From the NCBI GenBank assembly GCA_902788805.1, contig CADALO010000020.1, forward strand, positions 1 to 64,000: DNA of 64,000 bases, written 5' to 3'. Both the position numbers and the translations under genes were made by a program. The stretch comes from an uncultured Bacteroidota bacterium (GTDB lineage: Bacteria > Bacteroidota > Bacteroidia > Bacteroidales > P3). The stretch's first letter is position 1, and every line of letters begins with the position of its first letter. The notes under the pieces were generated by a model that saw only the letters and a list, made by a program, of their open reading frames with translations, did no database searches and was not told where the DNA came from. Shown here one piece after another: positions 43,803 to 52,594 of this stretch.

Positions 43803-45311
43803 ATGAAACGTATTATGACCTTGTTCGCTGCATTGGCTGTGACGCTTGCTGTCACGGCACAAAAGAGCGACTTTGACAATTATATCGGCCTCACACTCCA
43901 TCCAGCAGCCGGATTGAACACAATGGTCTGCAGCCCCGCCAACGGTACACACAGCCTTGGCATCGGCATCGAAGCCGGACTGCACTACACCCACTTCTTC
44001 GGCCAACACTTCGGACTGGGCATCGGCGCCCACTTCGACCGTGCCAACTCCTCTACGCTGTATGATTTCACTGAGGTCACGCCCGGCCTTACCCACAACG
44101 ACAACCCGAACGTAAAGTACGACCTGAACACCGACTTCAACGACTGGAAAGAGCGTCAGGGCGTTAACTTTCTGAGCATTCCCGTCGAGCTCTTCTGGCG
44201 CAGCGTAAGGAACGACAAGTGGACCTTCCTTGCCGGTCTCGGTGCTTCGTTCGACCTGCCTCTGAGCGGCAAATACAAAGCCCAGGACGGCTCCTACACC
44301 ACCAGCGGCTACTTCCCCGCACTGGGCTATACCGTCTACGACCTGCCCTCGCACGGCTTTGGTACCTATGACGCCGACCTCGAGAGCAGCATCGAAGGCC
44401 TGAAGATGGGCGTCAGCCTGATCGCCGATCTCGGCTATCGCCTGAGCCTTAAGAATAACTGGGGTCTCTACCTCGGCATCTATGGCGGCTACAGCCTCAA
44501 CAGTATGGCCGAAGAGACCGAGAACCCGCTTATCGACATCGCTGCCGACGGCTCGCAGCACACCTACAACGGCACCTTCGCTTCCAACCAGATCGACGGT
44601 CTCCACCTGTTGCGTGTTGGCCTCAAGATTGGTGTCGACCTTGGCTGGATTGGCGGCAAACGCAAAGCCGAGATGCTCGCTGCCGAGCAGGCAGCCCGTG
44701 CCAAAGCCGAGGCTGACAGCCTGGCTCTTGTGAAGGCTGAGGCCGAGGCCCGCGCCGCCAAGGAGAGACTGGCCCGCGAGAAAGCCGAAGCTGAGCGCCA
44801 GGCTAAGGAAAGAGCCTTGGCCGAACAGCGTGCCGCCGCCGAGCGTGCTGCCCGTGCAAAGGCCGAGGCCGAAGCACGTGCCCGCGAACAGGCTCTGCTT
44901 GACAGCATCGCTGCCCTCCATAAGAATATGCCGGCACAGCCCGTTACACGCGTCGAAATGCAGAAACAGCTTGACGACATCAACGCAACCGTCTACTTCG
45001 AGACCAAGGGTACCACTCCCAAGTTCGACAGCAAGACCGATGCCATCATCCACACCCTCTGCGCATCAATGATGGTGGATCCCAACCTCAAGGCTGAAAT
45101 CACCGGCCACACCGACAATACCGGTACGCCGCAGGTCAACCTCAAGTATGGTATGAAACGTGCCGAGGCTCTGAAGAAATATATGATAAGCCTTGGTGCC
45201 CCTGCCGCCAATATCGAGGTCAAGACCAGCGGCCAGGAAGAGCCCATCGTTCCCAACGACAGCGATGAGAACCGCGCCAAGAACCGTCGCGCAACGGTCA
45301 TCCTGAAATAA
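43803..45311 (+). CDS. OmpA-family outer-membrane protein
   Basis: 502 residues. A signal peptide (MTLFAALAVTLAVTAQ) and an N-terminal barrel of ~260 residues (HLGIGIEAG-type strands) come first. An Ala/Glu/Arg coiled coil of ~75 residues follows (REKAEAERQAKERALAEQ), then the OmpA peptidoglycan-binding domain (ITGHTDNTGTPQVNLKYGMK, SDENRAKNRRATVIL). The long charged coil could span the periplasm. A terminator follows. Confidence 0.92.
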   Translation: MKRIMTLFAALAVTLAVTAQKSDFDNYIGLTLHPAAGLNTMVCSPANGTHSLGIGIEAGLHYTHFFGQHFGLGIGAHFDRANSSTLYDFTEVTPGLTHNDNPNVKYDLNTDFNDWKERQGVNFLSIPVELFWRSVRNDKWTFLAGLGASFDLPLSGKYKAQDGSYTTSGYFPALGYTVYDLPSHGFGTYDADLESSIEGLKMGVSLIADLGYRLSLKNNWGLYLGIYGGYSLNSMAEETENPLIDIAADGSQHTYNGTFASNQIDGLHLLRVGLKIGVDLGWIGGKRKAEMLAAEQAARAKAEADSLALVKAEAEARAAKERLAREKAEAERQAKERALAEQRAAAERAARAKAEAEARAREQALLDSIAALHKNMPAQPVTRVEMQKQLDDINATVYFETKGTTPKFDSKTDAIIHTLCASMMVDPNLKAEITGHTDNTGTPQVNLKYGMKRAEALKKYMISLGAPAANIEVKTSGQEEPIVPNDSDENRAKNRRATVILK

Positions 45312-45352
45312 ACAGACCTAAGCGGACTGCACATCGGTCCGACGCACAAAGC

Positions 45353-45385
45353 AGGCGGGGCTTTCCGATTCCGGAAAGCCCCGCC
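45353..45385. terminator. Bidirectional terminator between OmpA protein and sstT
   Basis: AGGCGGGGCTTTCCG-ATT-CGGAAAGCCCCGCCT, a 15-bp GC-rich stem between converging genes. Confidence 0.88.
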
Positions 45386-45425
45386 TTTGTTGTCGTCTCT
45401 ATCCCGACGGCTCGTCGCCAGCGGC

Positions 45426-46658
45426 TTATTGCTGGCGCTTGCGACGGTCGTAGTATTCGGCGGTGGCGGTAAAGAACGCGTCGCCGCTCGAATTGAGAGC
45501 CGTCTCCACCGAGTCCTGCACCACTCCGATAATGAAGCCTATGGCCACGGCCAGCATAGCCACATCGTTGCCGATGCCGAAGAAGGAGCAGGCCATCGGA
45601 ATGAGCAGCAGGCTGCCGCCGGCCACGCCCGAGGCGCCGCAGGCGCCGAGGGTGGCTATGATGCCCAGAAACAGCGCTGAGGCAAAGCTTACATCCACGC
45701 CCACCGTGTTGGCAACCGCAAGCGAGAAGACCGTGATGGTCACCGCGGCGCCGTCCATATTGATGGTGGCTCCCAATGGGATGCTTACAGAGTAGAACTC
45801 CTCGTCGAGCCCCATTTTCTTGCACAGCGCCATATTGATGGGTATGTTGGCTGCCGACGACCGCGTGAAGAAGGCCTGCAGACCGCTCTCCTTCAGGCAG
45901 GTGAAGAGTAGGGGATAGGGATTCTTCCGCAGCATTACAAATGAGATAAGCGGATTGAAAACCAAAGTGTTGACCAGCATACAGCCCACCAGCAGCAGTA
46001 GCAGGTGGCCGTAGGTGGTGAATACCGACAGACCGTTCTCGCTGACGGTGGTGAACACCAAGCCCAGAATGCCGAACGGGGCGAACTGGATGACCCACTT
46101 GACCACGCGCGACACCACGTCGCTCAGGTCGTGCACCACCTGCACCGTGGCCTTCGACGCCGTGGTCTTAAGCGCCACGCCCAGTATGATGCTCCAGAAC
46201 AGAATGGCGATATAGTTGGCATTGGCCACTGCCGCAATGGGGTTGCCCACCATACCTGTCAGCAAGTTGGTGAACACGTCGCCCAGCGAGCCGGCGCCTT
46301 CGCTCACCTCTACGCTTTGCGCCACCTCGCCCAGCTCAAGGGTCACGGGGAACAGAAAACTGCCCACCACGGCGCACACGGCGGCAATGAAGGTGGAGAG
46401 CAGATAGATGAACACCAGCGATGTGAAGCGACGCCCCATACCGCGCCCCGCCTTGGCAATCGACGAGATGACCAGCACCGCCACCAATACAGGTGCAATG
46501 CCTTTCAACGCGCTGACAAAGATGCGCCCCAGTATGCCCACGCCGGTCCATCCCGGCAGCGCAAGTCCCAGTATGGCGCCAATCACAAGACCAATGAAAA
46601 TGCGCAGCATCAGGCTGACGCTCGTGTAACGTTTCAGTGTGGTAGTCAGTATGTTCAT
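45426..46658 (-). CDS. sstT: Serine/threonine:Na+ symporter SstT
   Basis: 410 residues, close to E. coli SstT. Dicarboxylate/amino acid symporter marks are TRSSAANIPINMALC, PLGATINMDGAAVTITVF and GACGASGVAGGSLLLIPMAC. I took the ATG giving MNILTTTLKRYTSVSLML; the frame stays open upstream only because it crosses the palindromic element. It imports serine and threonine with sodium. Confidence 0.95.
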   Translation of the reverse strand: MNILTTTLKRYTSVSLMLRIFIGLVIGAILGLALPGWTGVGILGRIFVSALKGIAPVLVAVLVISSIAKAGRGMGRRFTSLVFIYLLSTFIAAVCAVVGSFLFPVTLELGEVAQSVEVSEGAGSLGDVFTNLLTGMVGNPIAAVANANYIAILFWSIILGVALKTTASKATVQVVHDLSDVVSRVVKWVIQFAPFGILGLVFTTVSENGLSVFTTYGHLLLLLVGCMLVNTLVFNPLISFVMLRKNPYPLLFTCLKESGLQAFFTRSSAANIPINMALCKKMGLDEEFYSVSIPLGATINMDGAAVTITVFSLAVANTVGVDVSFASALFLGIIATLGACGASGVAGGSLLLIPMACSFFGIGNDVAMLAVAIGFIIGVVQDSVETALNSSGDAFFTATAEYYDRRKRQQ

Positions 46659-46824
46659 AGCTTTAAGGTTTTTGTTGAACGATTTTGCAAAGATACACAA
46701 AATAACAAGGCCACAGCCACAAATTGAAAAAAATACGCCACAAAAACAGTCGTTTGCCATCCTCTGCAACTGCCTTATCCCGTCCAACGATGGCAAAACG
46801 CTGTCTTTTCGCCGTCTTTCGGCT

Positions 46825-46953
46825 ATATCAACACTGGTTGTTGTCCGCTTGTTGTCCGCTTGATGTCCGCTTGTTGTCCGCTTTAAAAGCGGACAACAAG
46901 CGGACATCAAGCGGACAACAAGCGGACACAAGCGGACAACAACCAGTGGCGGT
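46825..46953. repeat. 11-bp-period inverted repeat, core type B, copy 3 with an extra unit
   Basis: The left outer arm is CAACACTGGTTG and the right one CAACCAGTGGCGG. The left arm has the four standard units. The right arm has five, the added one being 10 bp (CAAGCGGACA), so this copy is longer on one side than the 44-bp copies 1 and 2. The central base is A rather than T, which equals copies 1-2 read on the other strand. It lies between divergent sstT and the DUF4836 gene. Confidence 0.88.
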
Positions 46954-47239
46954 CTTGTAAAGGACTAAGGGATAGACAGTTATGAAGCATAGACGGTATT
47001 TTGTCATTTTGTTGGTTCTCAAGTGTTTAAGTAAGAACGGTGCAATTTTAACATTTTTTCTATTTTTGCCGATGCGGAGAATTATGATATTAATTGGATC
47101 TTTTTGAACACGGAAAACTCGGATTAACACGGATTCTTCATCCGTTCTATCCGCGCAATCCGTGTTCATTATTCAGCGTTATTCAAGGTAGACAGTCTCG
47201 GTCAGTCGGGCAAATCCATAAAGCCCCGATGGGGCGACA

Positions 47240-47690
47240 GAATATATTGTTTGATGGTGCGACACACCCGGATTGTCGATGCTCGATGGTGCGACACACC
47301 CGGATTGTCGATGTTTGATGGTGCGACACACCCCGGCCTTCGGCCACCCCTCTCCGAGAGGGGATGGGCTGCCGCATCGTTTTGATTGTCAATTTGATTA
47401 TCAATGTATCGCTGCCGCTCTCGGAGAGGGGTGGCCGAAGGCCGGGGTGTGTCGCACCAGCCGTTAAGATAACGAAGCGGTGAACGAAAACAATGGCCGG
47501 GGTGTGTCGCACCAGCCGTTCCGATAGCTAAACAGCTTAGGCTGGTGGTGTGTCGCACCGTCAAGCCAATGCCATACGTCGTTTTTCCGTCGGCCCTTCG
47601 GGACTTTTTTCTATTGCCCCGTTTCCTGCAGGGGTTGCGCTGCGCTCCACCCCTGCCTGTAATCCTTCGCCCTTTCAGGGCTTTGGAGTT
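47240..47690. repeat. GGTGCGACACACC repeat cluster, left
   Basis: Three direct units of 32 bp (GGTGCGACACACCC at 47256, 47288, 47320) lead into CCCCGGCCTTCGGCCACCCC and TCTCCGAGAGGGG. After a short centre the same modules return inverted (GAGAGGGGTGGCCGAAGGCC, GGGTGTGTCGCACC three times). Then comes a ~130-bp stretch with hairpins (GGCCCTTCGGGAC, CCCTGAAAGGGC reversed). The last ~190 bp are nearly identical, inverted, to 62985-63150. Confidence 0.8.
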
Positions 47691-47780
47691 TTTTTTTATC
47701 GATGGCGGTGCAATAAAAGTTTAATGTGTGCGTTAATGGGATTTAAATCACTTTAATTTTTAAACGTAACACAATTAATT

Positions 47781-49412
47781 ATGAAGAATTTATTCTGCAA
47801 AAGAAATGTATTGAGTTTGTTGGTCGCATTGCTGGCTGTGGTGACGCTGGCCTCCTGTTCAAAGGGCGTCGATATGGGCAAATACATCCCTAAAGATGCC
47901 CTGTATGTTTTAGACTTCGATATGGACGAGCTGTGGGACAAGGCGGATTTGGACAATATCGACCAGATTTCGTTTGTCAAGCTGGGCCGTCAGGAACTGC
48001 GCAGCGAGAACCCCTGGGCCGCCGACCTGGTCGACGCCATACTGAAGGACCCCACCGCGACGGGTTTGAACCTGAAACGCGACATTGCTGCGTATTTCTG
48101 CTACAATAGCGACATCGACGGCGCTGTTATCGCCACGATGCATAATAAGAAGAAGTTTGAGGAGTTCCTCAACGATTTTGCCAAACAGAACGAGTTGACC
48201 GTCAAGTTCGAGGACAAGGACGGATGGCGCCTGGCGACAACGGTAAGCGAATTCAACGTTGAGAACTATGTGGCCTTCAACGGCGACGTGGCTATGCTGC
48301 TTTTCTCGGGCAATGGTATGGACAAAGTTCTGTCGATGAAGAAAGACGAGAGTCTGGCTGGCGACAAGCGTTTCCGTGAGTACTGGAAAGATCGTAGCGA
48401 GATAAGTATGTGGATGGGTATGAAGGAGATAGTGTCCATCGCAGAGCAAAACGGCACAGATGTGAAAGGTGCGCTCGGCCAAATCTATGGCGAAGAGTAC
48501 TGGAAAGCCATCGAGAATGCCAGCATTGCCGGCAATGTGGTTTTCGACAAGGGCGTGATGCGTATGGTGTTCACCTATCAAGGCATCAGCGACAAGATTA
48601 TGAAGCAATATATGCGGAAGTTCGATGACGGGTTGGTTGACTATATGCCTGAGAAGACATACGCAACTATGGCTGTTGCCTACAACCTGGAGGAGACAAT
48701 GAAGGTGCTTGAGGCCAACAAGGAACTTGACATCAACCTCGACGAAGAGGCTATGGAAGGCGTCACGGTGCGCGACGCGGTGTCGGCCTTCGGCGGCAGT
48801 ATGCTCTTCAGCCTGTTCGACCTGCAGGTCGACAACGGTTCGGTTATGCCTATGATGGCGCTGGCACTCGACATCAAGGATGCCGACATAGTGAAGAAAC
48901 TCCTTGCCGAAGCCGGACTGACTGCCGTGGAGGAGAACGTATACAGACTGGAGGGCTTCTTCAACTTCCCGATATATGTGGCAATGAACAAGAAGGCAGT
49001 GTTTGTGACCAACTCGGACGCTGCCCTCGAAGGCTTCAAGAAAGGCGGCAACAAGAACGCTATGAAGGGCATTGCCAAGAGTGTCAAGGCAGGCAACTAT
49101 ATCTATGCCGACCTCGACATCAACCACTACCCCGACGGCGTGAAGGCTTTGATACCCGAGAATATTGTTGTTCTTATGAGCAAATACTTCGATTACACAG
49201 AGATTAAAGTCAACGGCACCAAGAACGGCGAATGGGACCTTTATATCAAGGACAAGAAGCAGAACAGCCTGCTGTCGACGCTACACTTTGTAGATGACAA
49301 CATTGTGGAGTTGGGCAACCTGGCCGGCTCGATTGGCGGTGGCAGTGACTACCCCGAGGTGGAAGACACACTCTATGTGGAAGAGGATTGGGACTTTGAA
49401 GATGAGGATTGA
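47781..49412 (+). CDS. DUF4836 family lipoprotein
   Basis: 543 residues with lipobox LASC (Cys26). The start of the mature protein, YIPKDALYVLDFDMDELWDK, and the repeated ~200-residue body with YVAMNKKAVFVTNSDAAL match the Bacteroidales DUF4836 family, whose role is unknown. The C-terminal tail is acidic. Its last 11 bases overlap the ABC ATPase start, so lipoprotein, ATPase and permease form one operon. Confidence 0.88.
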   Translation: MKNLFCKRNVLSLLVALLAVVTLASCSKGVDMGKYIPKDALYVLDFDMDELWDKADLDNIDQISFVKLGRQELRSENPWAADLVDAILKDPTATGLNLKRDIAAYFCYNSDIDGAVIATMHNKKKFEEFLNDFAKQNELTVKFEDKDGWRLATTVSEFNVENYVAFNGDVAMLLFSGNGMDKVLSMKKDESLAGDKRFREYWKDRSEISMWMGMKEIVSIAEQNGTDVKGALGQIYGEEYWKAIENASIAGNVVFDKGVMRMVFTYQGISDKIMKQYMRKFDDGLVDYMPEKTYATMAVAYNLEETMKVLEANKELDINLDEEAMEGVTVRDAVSAFGGSMLFSLFDLQVDNGSVMPMMALALDIKDADIVKKLLAEAGLTAVEENVYRLEGFFNFPIYVAMNKKAVFVTNSDAALEGFKKGGNKNAMKGIAKSVKAGNYIYADLDINHYPDGVKALIPENIVVLMSKYFDYTEIKVNGTKNGEWDLYIKDKKQNSLLSTLHFVDDNIVELGNLAGSIGGGSDYPEVEDTLYVEEDWDFEDED

Positions 49413-50166
49413 ACTTCACAATCTAAAACCTAAGTATATGTCGGAATCGGAAGTTGCCGGTTCCGACATATATTTACAGCCGTCTGTCGTCTTTGAGCAG
49501 GGGCGCAGCTATCTTGTCCGCGCCCGCTCGGGCCACGGCAAGACATCGCTACTCAACTTCATCTATGGCATCAGCGGCCAGTATGACGGCGAGGTCGTTT
49601 TAACGGAGAACGGAGAACGGAGAACGGAGAGCGGAGAGCGGAGAGCGGATGGCGCGACACACCCCGCCGCTTTGTTTTTTGTTCACCGCTTCGCTACCGG
49701 AACGGCCACTGGCAGTTCCTTCTCCCCTCTCCGAGAGGGGATGGCTAACGCAAGAACCGAGAATGAGCTGCGCACGAGGGTGCTGAGCTTTATGTTTCAG
49801 GACTTGGGCCTGTTTCCGCAACTGACGGCGATGGAGAATGTGCAGCTAAAGAACCGGCTGACGGACTTCAAGAGCGACGCTGAAATTGAGGCTATGCTCG
49901 ACGCGCTGTTGCCGGAAGGCAAGAAGCACCAGCCGGTGGCGACTCTCTCGCTGGGCCAGCGGCAGCGCGTGGCGGCGGTGAGGGCATTGTGCCAGCCGTT
50001 CAAGATCATTCTGATGGACGAGCCTTTCAGCCATATCGACAGCGAGAATGCCCGCTGTGTGGCGGATATGGTTATGGGCGAGGTCGGCAGGCAGGGCGCA
50101 GGACTGATAGTCACGGCTCTGGATGCAATAGATTATTTCCCTTTCGACGTGACATATAATTTATAG
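49402..50166 (+). CDS. ABC transporter ATPase with an in-frame repeat insert
   Basis: 254 residues. Walker A is ARSGHGKTSLL (first Gly replaced by Ala). The Q-loop is FMFQDLGLFPQLT, the signature LSLGQRQRV and Walker B IILMDEPFSHID. Between GEVVL (residue ~67) and LRTRVLSFMFQ is a ~50-residue stretch, ENGERRTESGERRADGATHP and onward. Its DNA is first a GGAGAACGGAGAGC tandem repeat, then a copy of the GCGACACACCCC...CCCCTCTCCGAGAGGGG spacer repeat. LolD-like relatives have only ~15-20 residues there. The reading frame is kept, so the protein may still work. It pairs with the FtsX-like permease 3 bp downstream. Confidence 0.9.
   Translation: MRIELHNLKPKYMSESEVAGSDIYLQPSVVFEQGRSYLVRARSGHGKTSLLNFIYGISGQYDGEVVLTENGERRTESGERRADGATHPAALFFVHRFATGTATGSSFSPLREGMANARTENELRTRVLSFMFQDLGLFPQLTAMENVQLKNRLTDFKSDAEIEAMLDALLPEGKKHQPVATLSLGQRQRVAAVRALCQPFKIILMDEPFSHIDSENARCVADMVMGEVGRQGAGLIVTALDAIDYFPFDVTYNL
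49603..49746 (+). repeat. Dispersed spacer repeat inserted in the ABC ATPase gene
   Basis: A GGAGAACGGAGAACGG-type tandem tract is followed by GATGGCGCGACACACCCC, TTTGTTCACCGCTTC, GGAACGGC and CCCCTCTCCGAGAGGGG. The same blocks in the same order occur at 63150-63270, and partly at 47320-47372. The length is about 144 bp, a multiple of three. Confidence 0.8.
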
Positions 50167-50168
50167 CT

Positions 50169-51350
50169 ATGTTGAGAAAGTTACAACGCAAGACATTGAT
50201 ACCGGCTCAGATTGCGGGCTATGCGCTGACGCTGCTGGTCGGTGTGGCCATTGTTCTGCTCGCCGTGCAGGTGTACTGCGACCTGAAGCCGCTGCTTGAC
50301 AGCAAGACCGATGTCTTCAGCGCTCATACGGTGACGGTTTCCAAGAACGTTACGGTCTTCAAGACGGCCAACAAGGAAGGTTTGTATTTCTCTGAGAAGG
50401 AGCTCAAAAGGCTCAAGGAGCAGGAGTTCGTCAAGGAGGTGGCGCAGTTCAACAGTGCCACGTTCAATACCAGTGCCGCCATATCGTTTGACGGTCAGCG
50501 GATGAGCACTGACCTTTTCTTTGAGAGTGTCCCCGACAGCTATCTGGACATTGAGAGCGACGAGTGGCAGTGGGACAGCACGTCGGATTTCCTGCCGATT
50601 ATTATTCCGGAGGACTACCTGAACCTATACAATTTCGGTTTCGCCGAAAGCCAGTCGCTGCCGGTGGTGTCGCCCGCGGTGCTTTCGCAGGTGACGTTCA
50701 GCATATTTGTGGAAGGCAACGGCAAAAGCAAGGTCTATAACAGCCGCATAGTGGGTTTGACGGGCAAGATTAACTCGATTCTGGTGCCTGAAGACTTCTT
50801 GCGGTGGGCTAACAGCGAGTTCGGCAGCGCAGAGGAGAAAGGCAGCAGCCGGTTGCTGGTCGAGTTCAGCGATGCCAGCGACGAACGTATACCGCAGTAC
50901 TTCGAGGCCAACGGACTCAACATTAACAAATCGGAGCTTGAGACGAGCAAGATGGCGTTCTTTTTCAAGTTGGCGATGCTGTTTGTGACAGTCATCGCAG
51001 TCATCATCATAGTCCTGTCGGTGGCGTTCATCATTATGAGTATGAACCTGATAGTGCAACGCAACCGTGAAATGTTTGTCAATCTGCACAACATCGGCTA
51101 CTCCGTCAAGGATATTTCGAGGTTCTATAAGGTTGTAGTCAGCGTTATAACTGTTGTCGACCTCTTGTTGGCGGTGCTGCTTGTGCTATGGGTGAGAGGA
51201 ATGTATATCGACCGAATGTCGGCGCTCTTCCAGACGGGAGGAGGTTTTATGCCTATGCTGGCAGGCACCGCGGTCCTGATGGCACTGCTACTTGTTGTGT
51301 GCAACCTCTTTACAGGTCGGGTGATAAAGAATATCACTAACAGACAATAA
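50169..51350 (+). CDS. FtsX-like ABC transporter permease
   Basis: 393 residues. An N-terminal span (AGYALTLLVGVAIVLLAV) is followed by a large ~230-residue periplasmic region, then three more spans (MLFVTVIAVIIIVLSVAFII, VVSVITVVDLLLAVLLV, LAGTAVLMALLLVVCNLF). The four-span plan with a large first loop is that of LolC/MacB/FtsX proteins. With the upstream ATPase and lipoprotein it probably handles lipoprotein or envelope-substrate transport. Confidence 0.88.
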   Translation: MLRKLQRKTLIPAQIAGYALTLLVGVAIVLLAVQVYCDLKPLLDSKTDVFSAHTVTVSKNVTVFKTANKEGLYFSEKELKRLKEQEFVKEVAQFNSATFNTSAAISFDGQRMSTDLFFESVPDSYLDIESDEWQWDSTSDFLPIIIPEDYLNLYNFGFAESQSLPVVSPAVLSQVTFSIFVEGNGKSKVYNSRIVGLTGKINSILVPEDFLRWANSEFGSAEEKGSSRLLVEFSDASDERIPQYFEANGLNINKSELETSKMAFFFKLAMLFVTVIAVIIIVLSVAFIIMSMNLIVQRNREMFVNLHNIGYSVKDISRFYKVVVSVITVVDLLLAVLLVLWVRGMYIDRMSALFQTGGGFMPMLAGTAVLMALLLVVCNLFTGRVIKNITNRQ

Positions 51351-51383
51351 GAAAACGCCATAGAGCACTCTATGGCGTTTTCT
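51351..51383. terminator. Bidirectional terminator between two ABC operons
   Basis: GAAAACGCCATAGAG-CA-CTCTATGGCGTTTTC, a 15-bp stem with flanking A and T runs, between converging permease genes. Confidence 0.92.
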
Positions 51384-51403
51384 GTTTCGGTAAAAGCCGG
51401 GGC

Positions 51404-52594
51404 TTATCTTCCGAACATCACTTTCTCGCTGTTGAACATACGTGTCAGGCCCCAGACGGCTATGCCGGCGTAAACGATGTTGGAGCCCAGGCAGATGGCG
51501 ACATTGGTCCAATCCAGTTTGTGGGAAAAGACGGCGGTCATCACCTCAATGCTGTTGTAGAAAGGTATGATGTAGGTGGTAAAGCTTTCAGGTATGCTGC
51601 TCTGCATTAGCGGTAAGAGTCCGGCAAGCATAACGACAAGCATAAACGGTGTGATCATAGTGCCGGCACTCTTCACGTCTTTGGCCAATGCCGACAGCAG
51701 GCTGACGGCCGATGCCATAATGAGCACCGAGGCAAGGATGACAAGGAACAATGCTGCATAATCGGGGAATGTGTAGTTGAAGCCTAAATCGACATCTTCA
51801 CCGCTAATCATCTTTGGCAGCGACAGGGCGATACCGATAAAGCTCGAAATACCGCTGAGCAGGGCAATGCAGCTGAGCGAAACAATCTTGCCCAGAGCCA
51901 GCTCGTTGCGGCGCATCGGGGTGACAAGGAGAGTGGCAATGGTGCCGCGTTCCTTCTCGCCGGCGATGGCGCTGGGTGCGATGGCCATAGTGCCGCTGAA
52001 GAGCATCATCATAATAAGCATAGGCAGTATCTTGCTCCATATCATAGCGCCAATAGAATCCTCGGTGGCCATATCGAACTGAGCCTCCTTGCCTTCCTCT
52101 GCGCGGTTCACATCGAAGCGGTTGCTCATCCCGCTCTCATAGGCATCAAGGAACATTGTCAGCGTCTTGTATACAAGGCTGCTGGCATTATTGGTCGAGT
52201 TGTAGTAGATCTCGACATTGGGTGCCGGCAGACCGCTCTGCGGGTCGTAGACACTCGTCAACAACTCGAAGTCTTTCGGGAAGCGCACCATCACGATATT
52301 CAGGTCCTCGTCGCTCAGCATATCGATGTCCTCCTGTCCGAAAGGCTGTTCTAAGACTACCAGCTGGCTGTCGGCAGCAATTTCGGTGGCAAGGAACTGT
52401 GGCATATTCTCGACGCGAACCGTCACCACATCGTTCTGACCTTCGGTCACCATCTTGCCGATGCCTTCGCCCATCAAGCTGTAGACAAGGTAAATGAGCA
52501 GACCTGGCATAATCACCGTGGTGAACAGCAACTGACGGTCGCCGAAGAAACGTGCAAACTCTTTCTTTATGATTGTCCAAGTGTTGTTTTTCAT
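51404..52594 (-). CDS. ABC-2 type permease (NatB-like)
   Basis: 396 residues. An N-terminal span (LLFTTVIMPGLLIYLVYSLM) is followed by a ~130-residue extracytoplasmic domain, then five spans starting SKILPMLIMMMLFSGTMAIA. EKERGTIATLLVTPMRRNEL is the conserved coupling-loop motif of NatB/ABC-2 exporters. It overlaps its ATPase gene by 4 bp. The family exports sodium ions or drugs; the substrate here is unknown. Confidence 0.9.
   Translation of the reverse strand: MKNNTWTIIKKEFARFFGDRQLLFTTVIMPGLLIYLVYSLMGEGIGKMVTEGQNDVVTVRVENMPQFLATEIAADSQLVVLEQPFGQEDIDMLSDEDLNIVMVRFPKDFELLTSVYDPQSGLPAPNVEIYYNSTNNASSLVYKTLTMFLDAYESGMSNRFDVNRAEEGKEAQFDMATEDSIGAMIWSKILPMLIMMMLFSGTMAIAPSAIAGEKERGTIATLLVTPMRRNELALGKIVSLSCIALLSGISSFIGIALSLPKMISGEDVDLGFNYTFPDYAALFLVILASVLIMASAVSLLSALAKDVKSAGTMITPFMLVVMLAGLLPLMQSSIPESFTTYIIPFYNSIEVMTAVFSHKLDWTNVAICLGSNIVYAGIAVWGLTRMFNSEKVMFGR

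Larger units (their letters stand above)
46659..47780. other. Long gene-free spacer dominated by repeats
   Basis: From left to right: a putative sstT -7 box (TATCTTTG, minus strand, 46688-46695), the type B element copy 3, an AT-rich stretch, a GAACACGGA/ACACGGATT-type spacer motif (about 47100-47170), and the GGTGCGACACACC repeat cluster. No credible gene is visible. Confidence 0.65.

Noticed and set aside
46659-46931. N-terminal extension of SstT
   Set aside because: It also runs through the type B element; the SstT family begins at the ATG at 46658.
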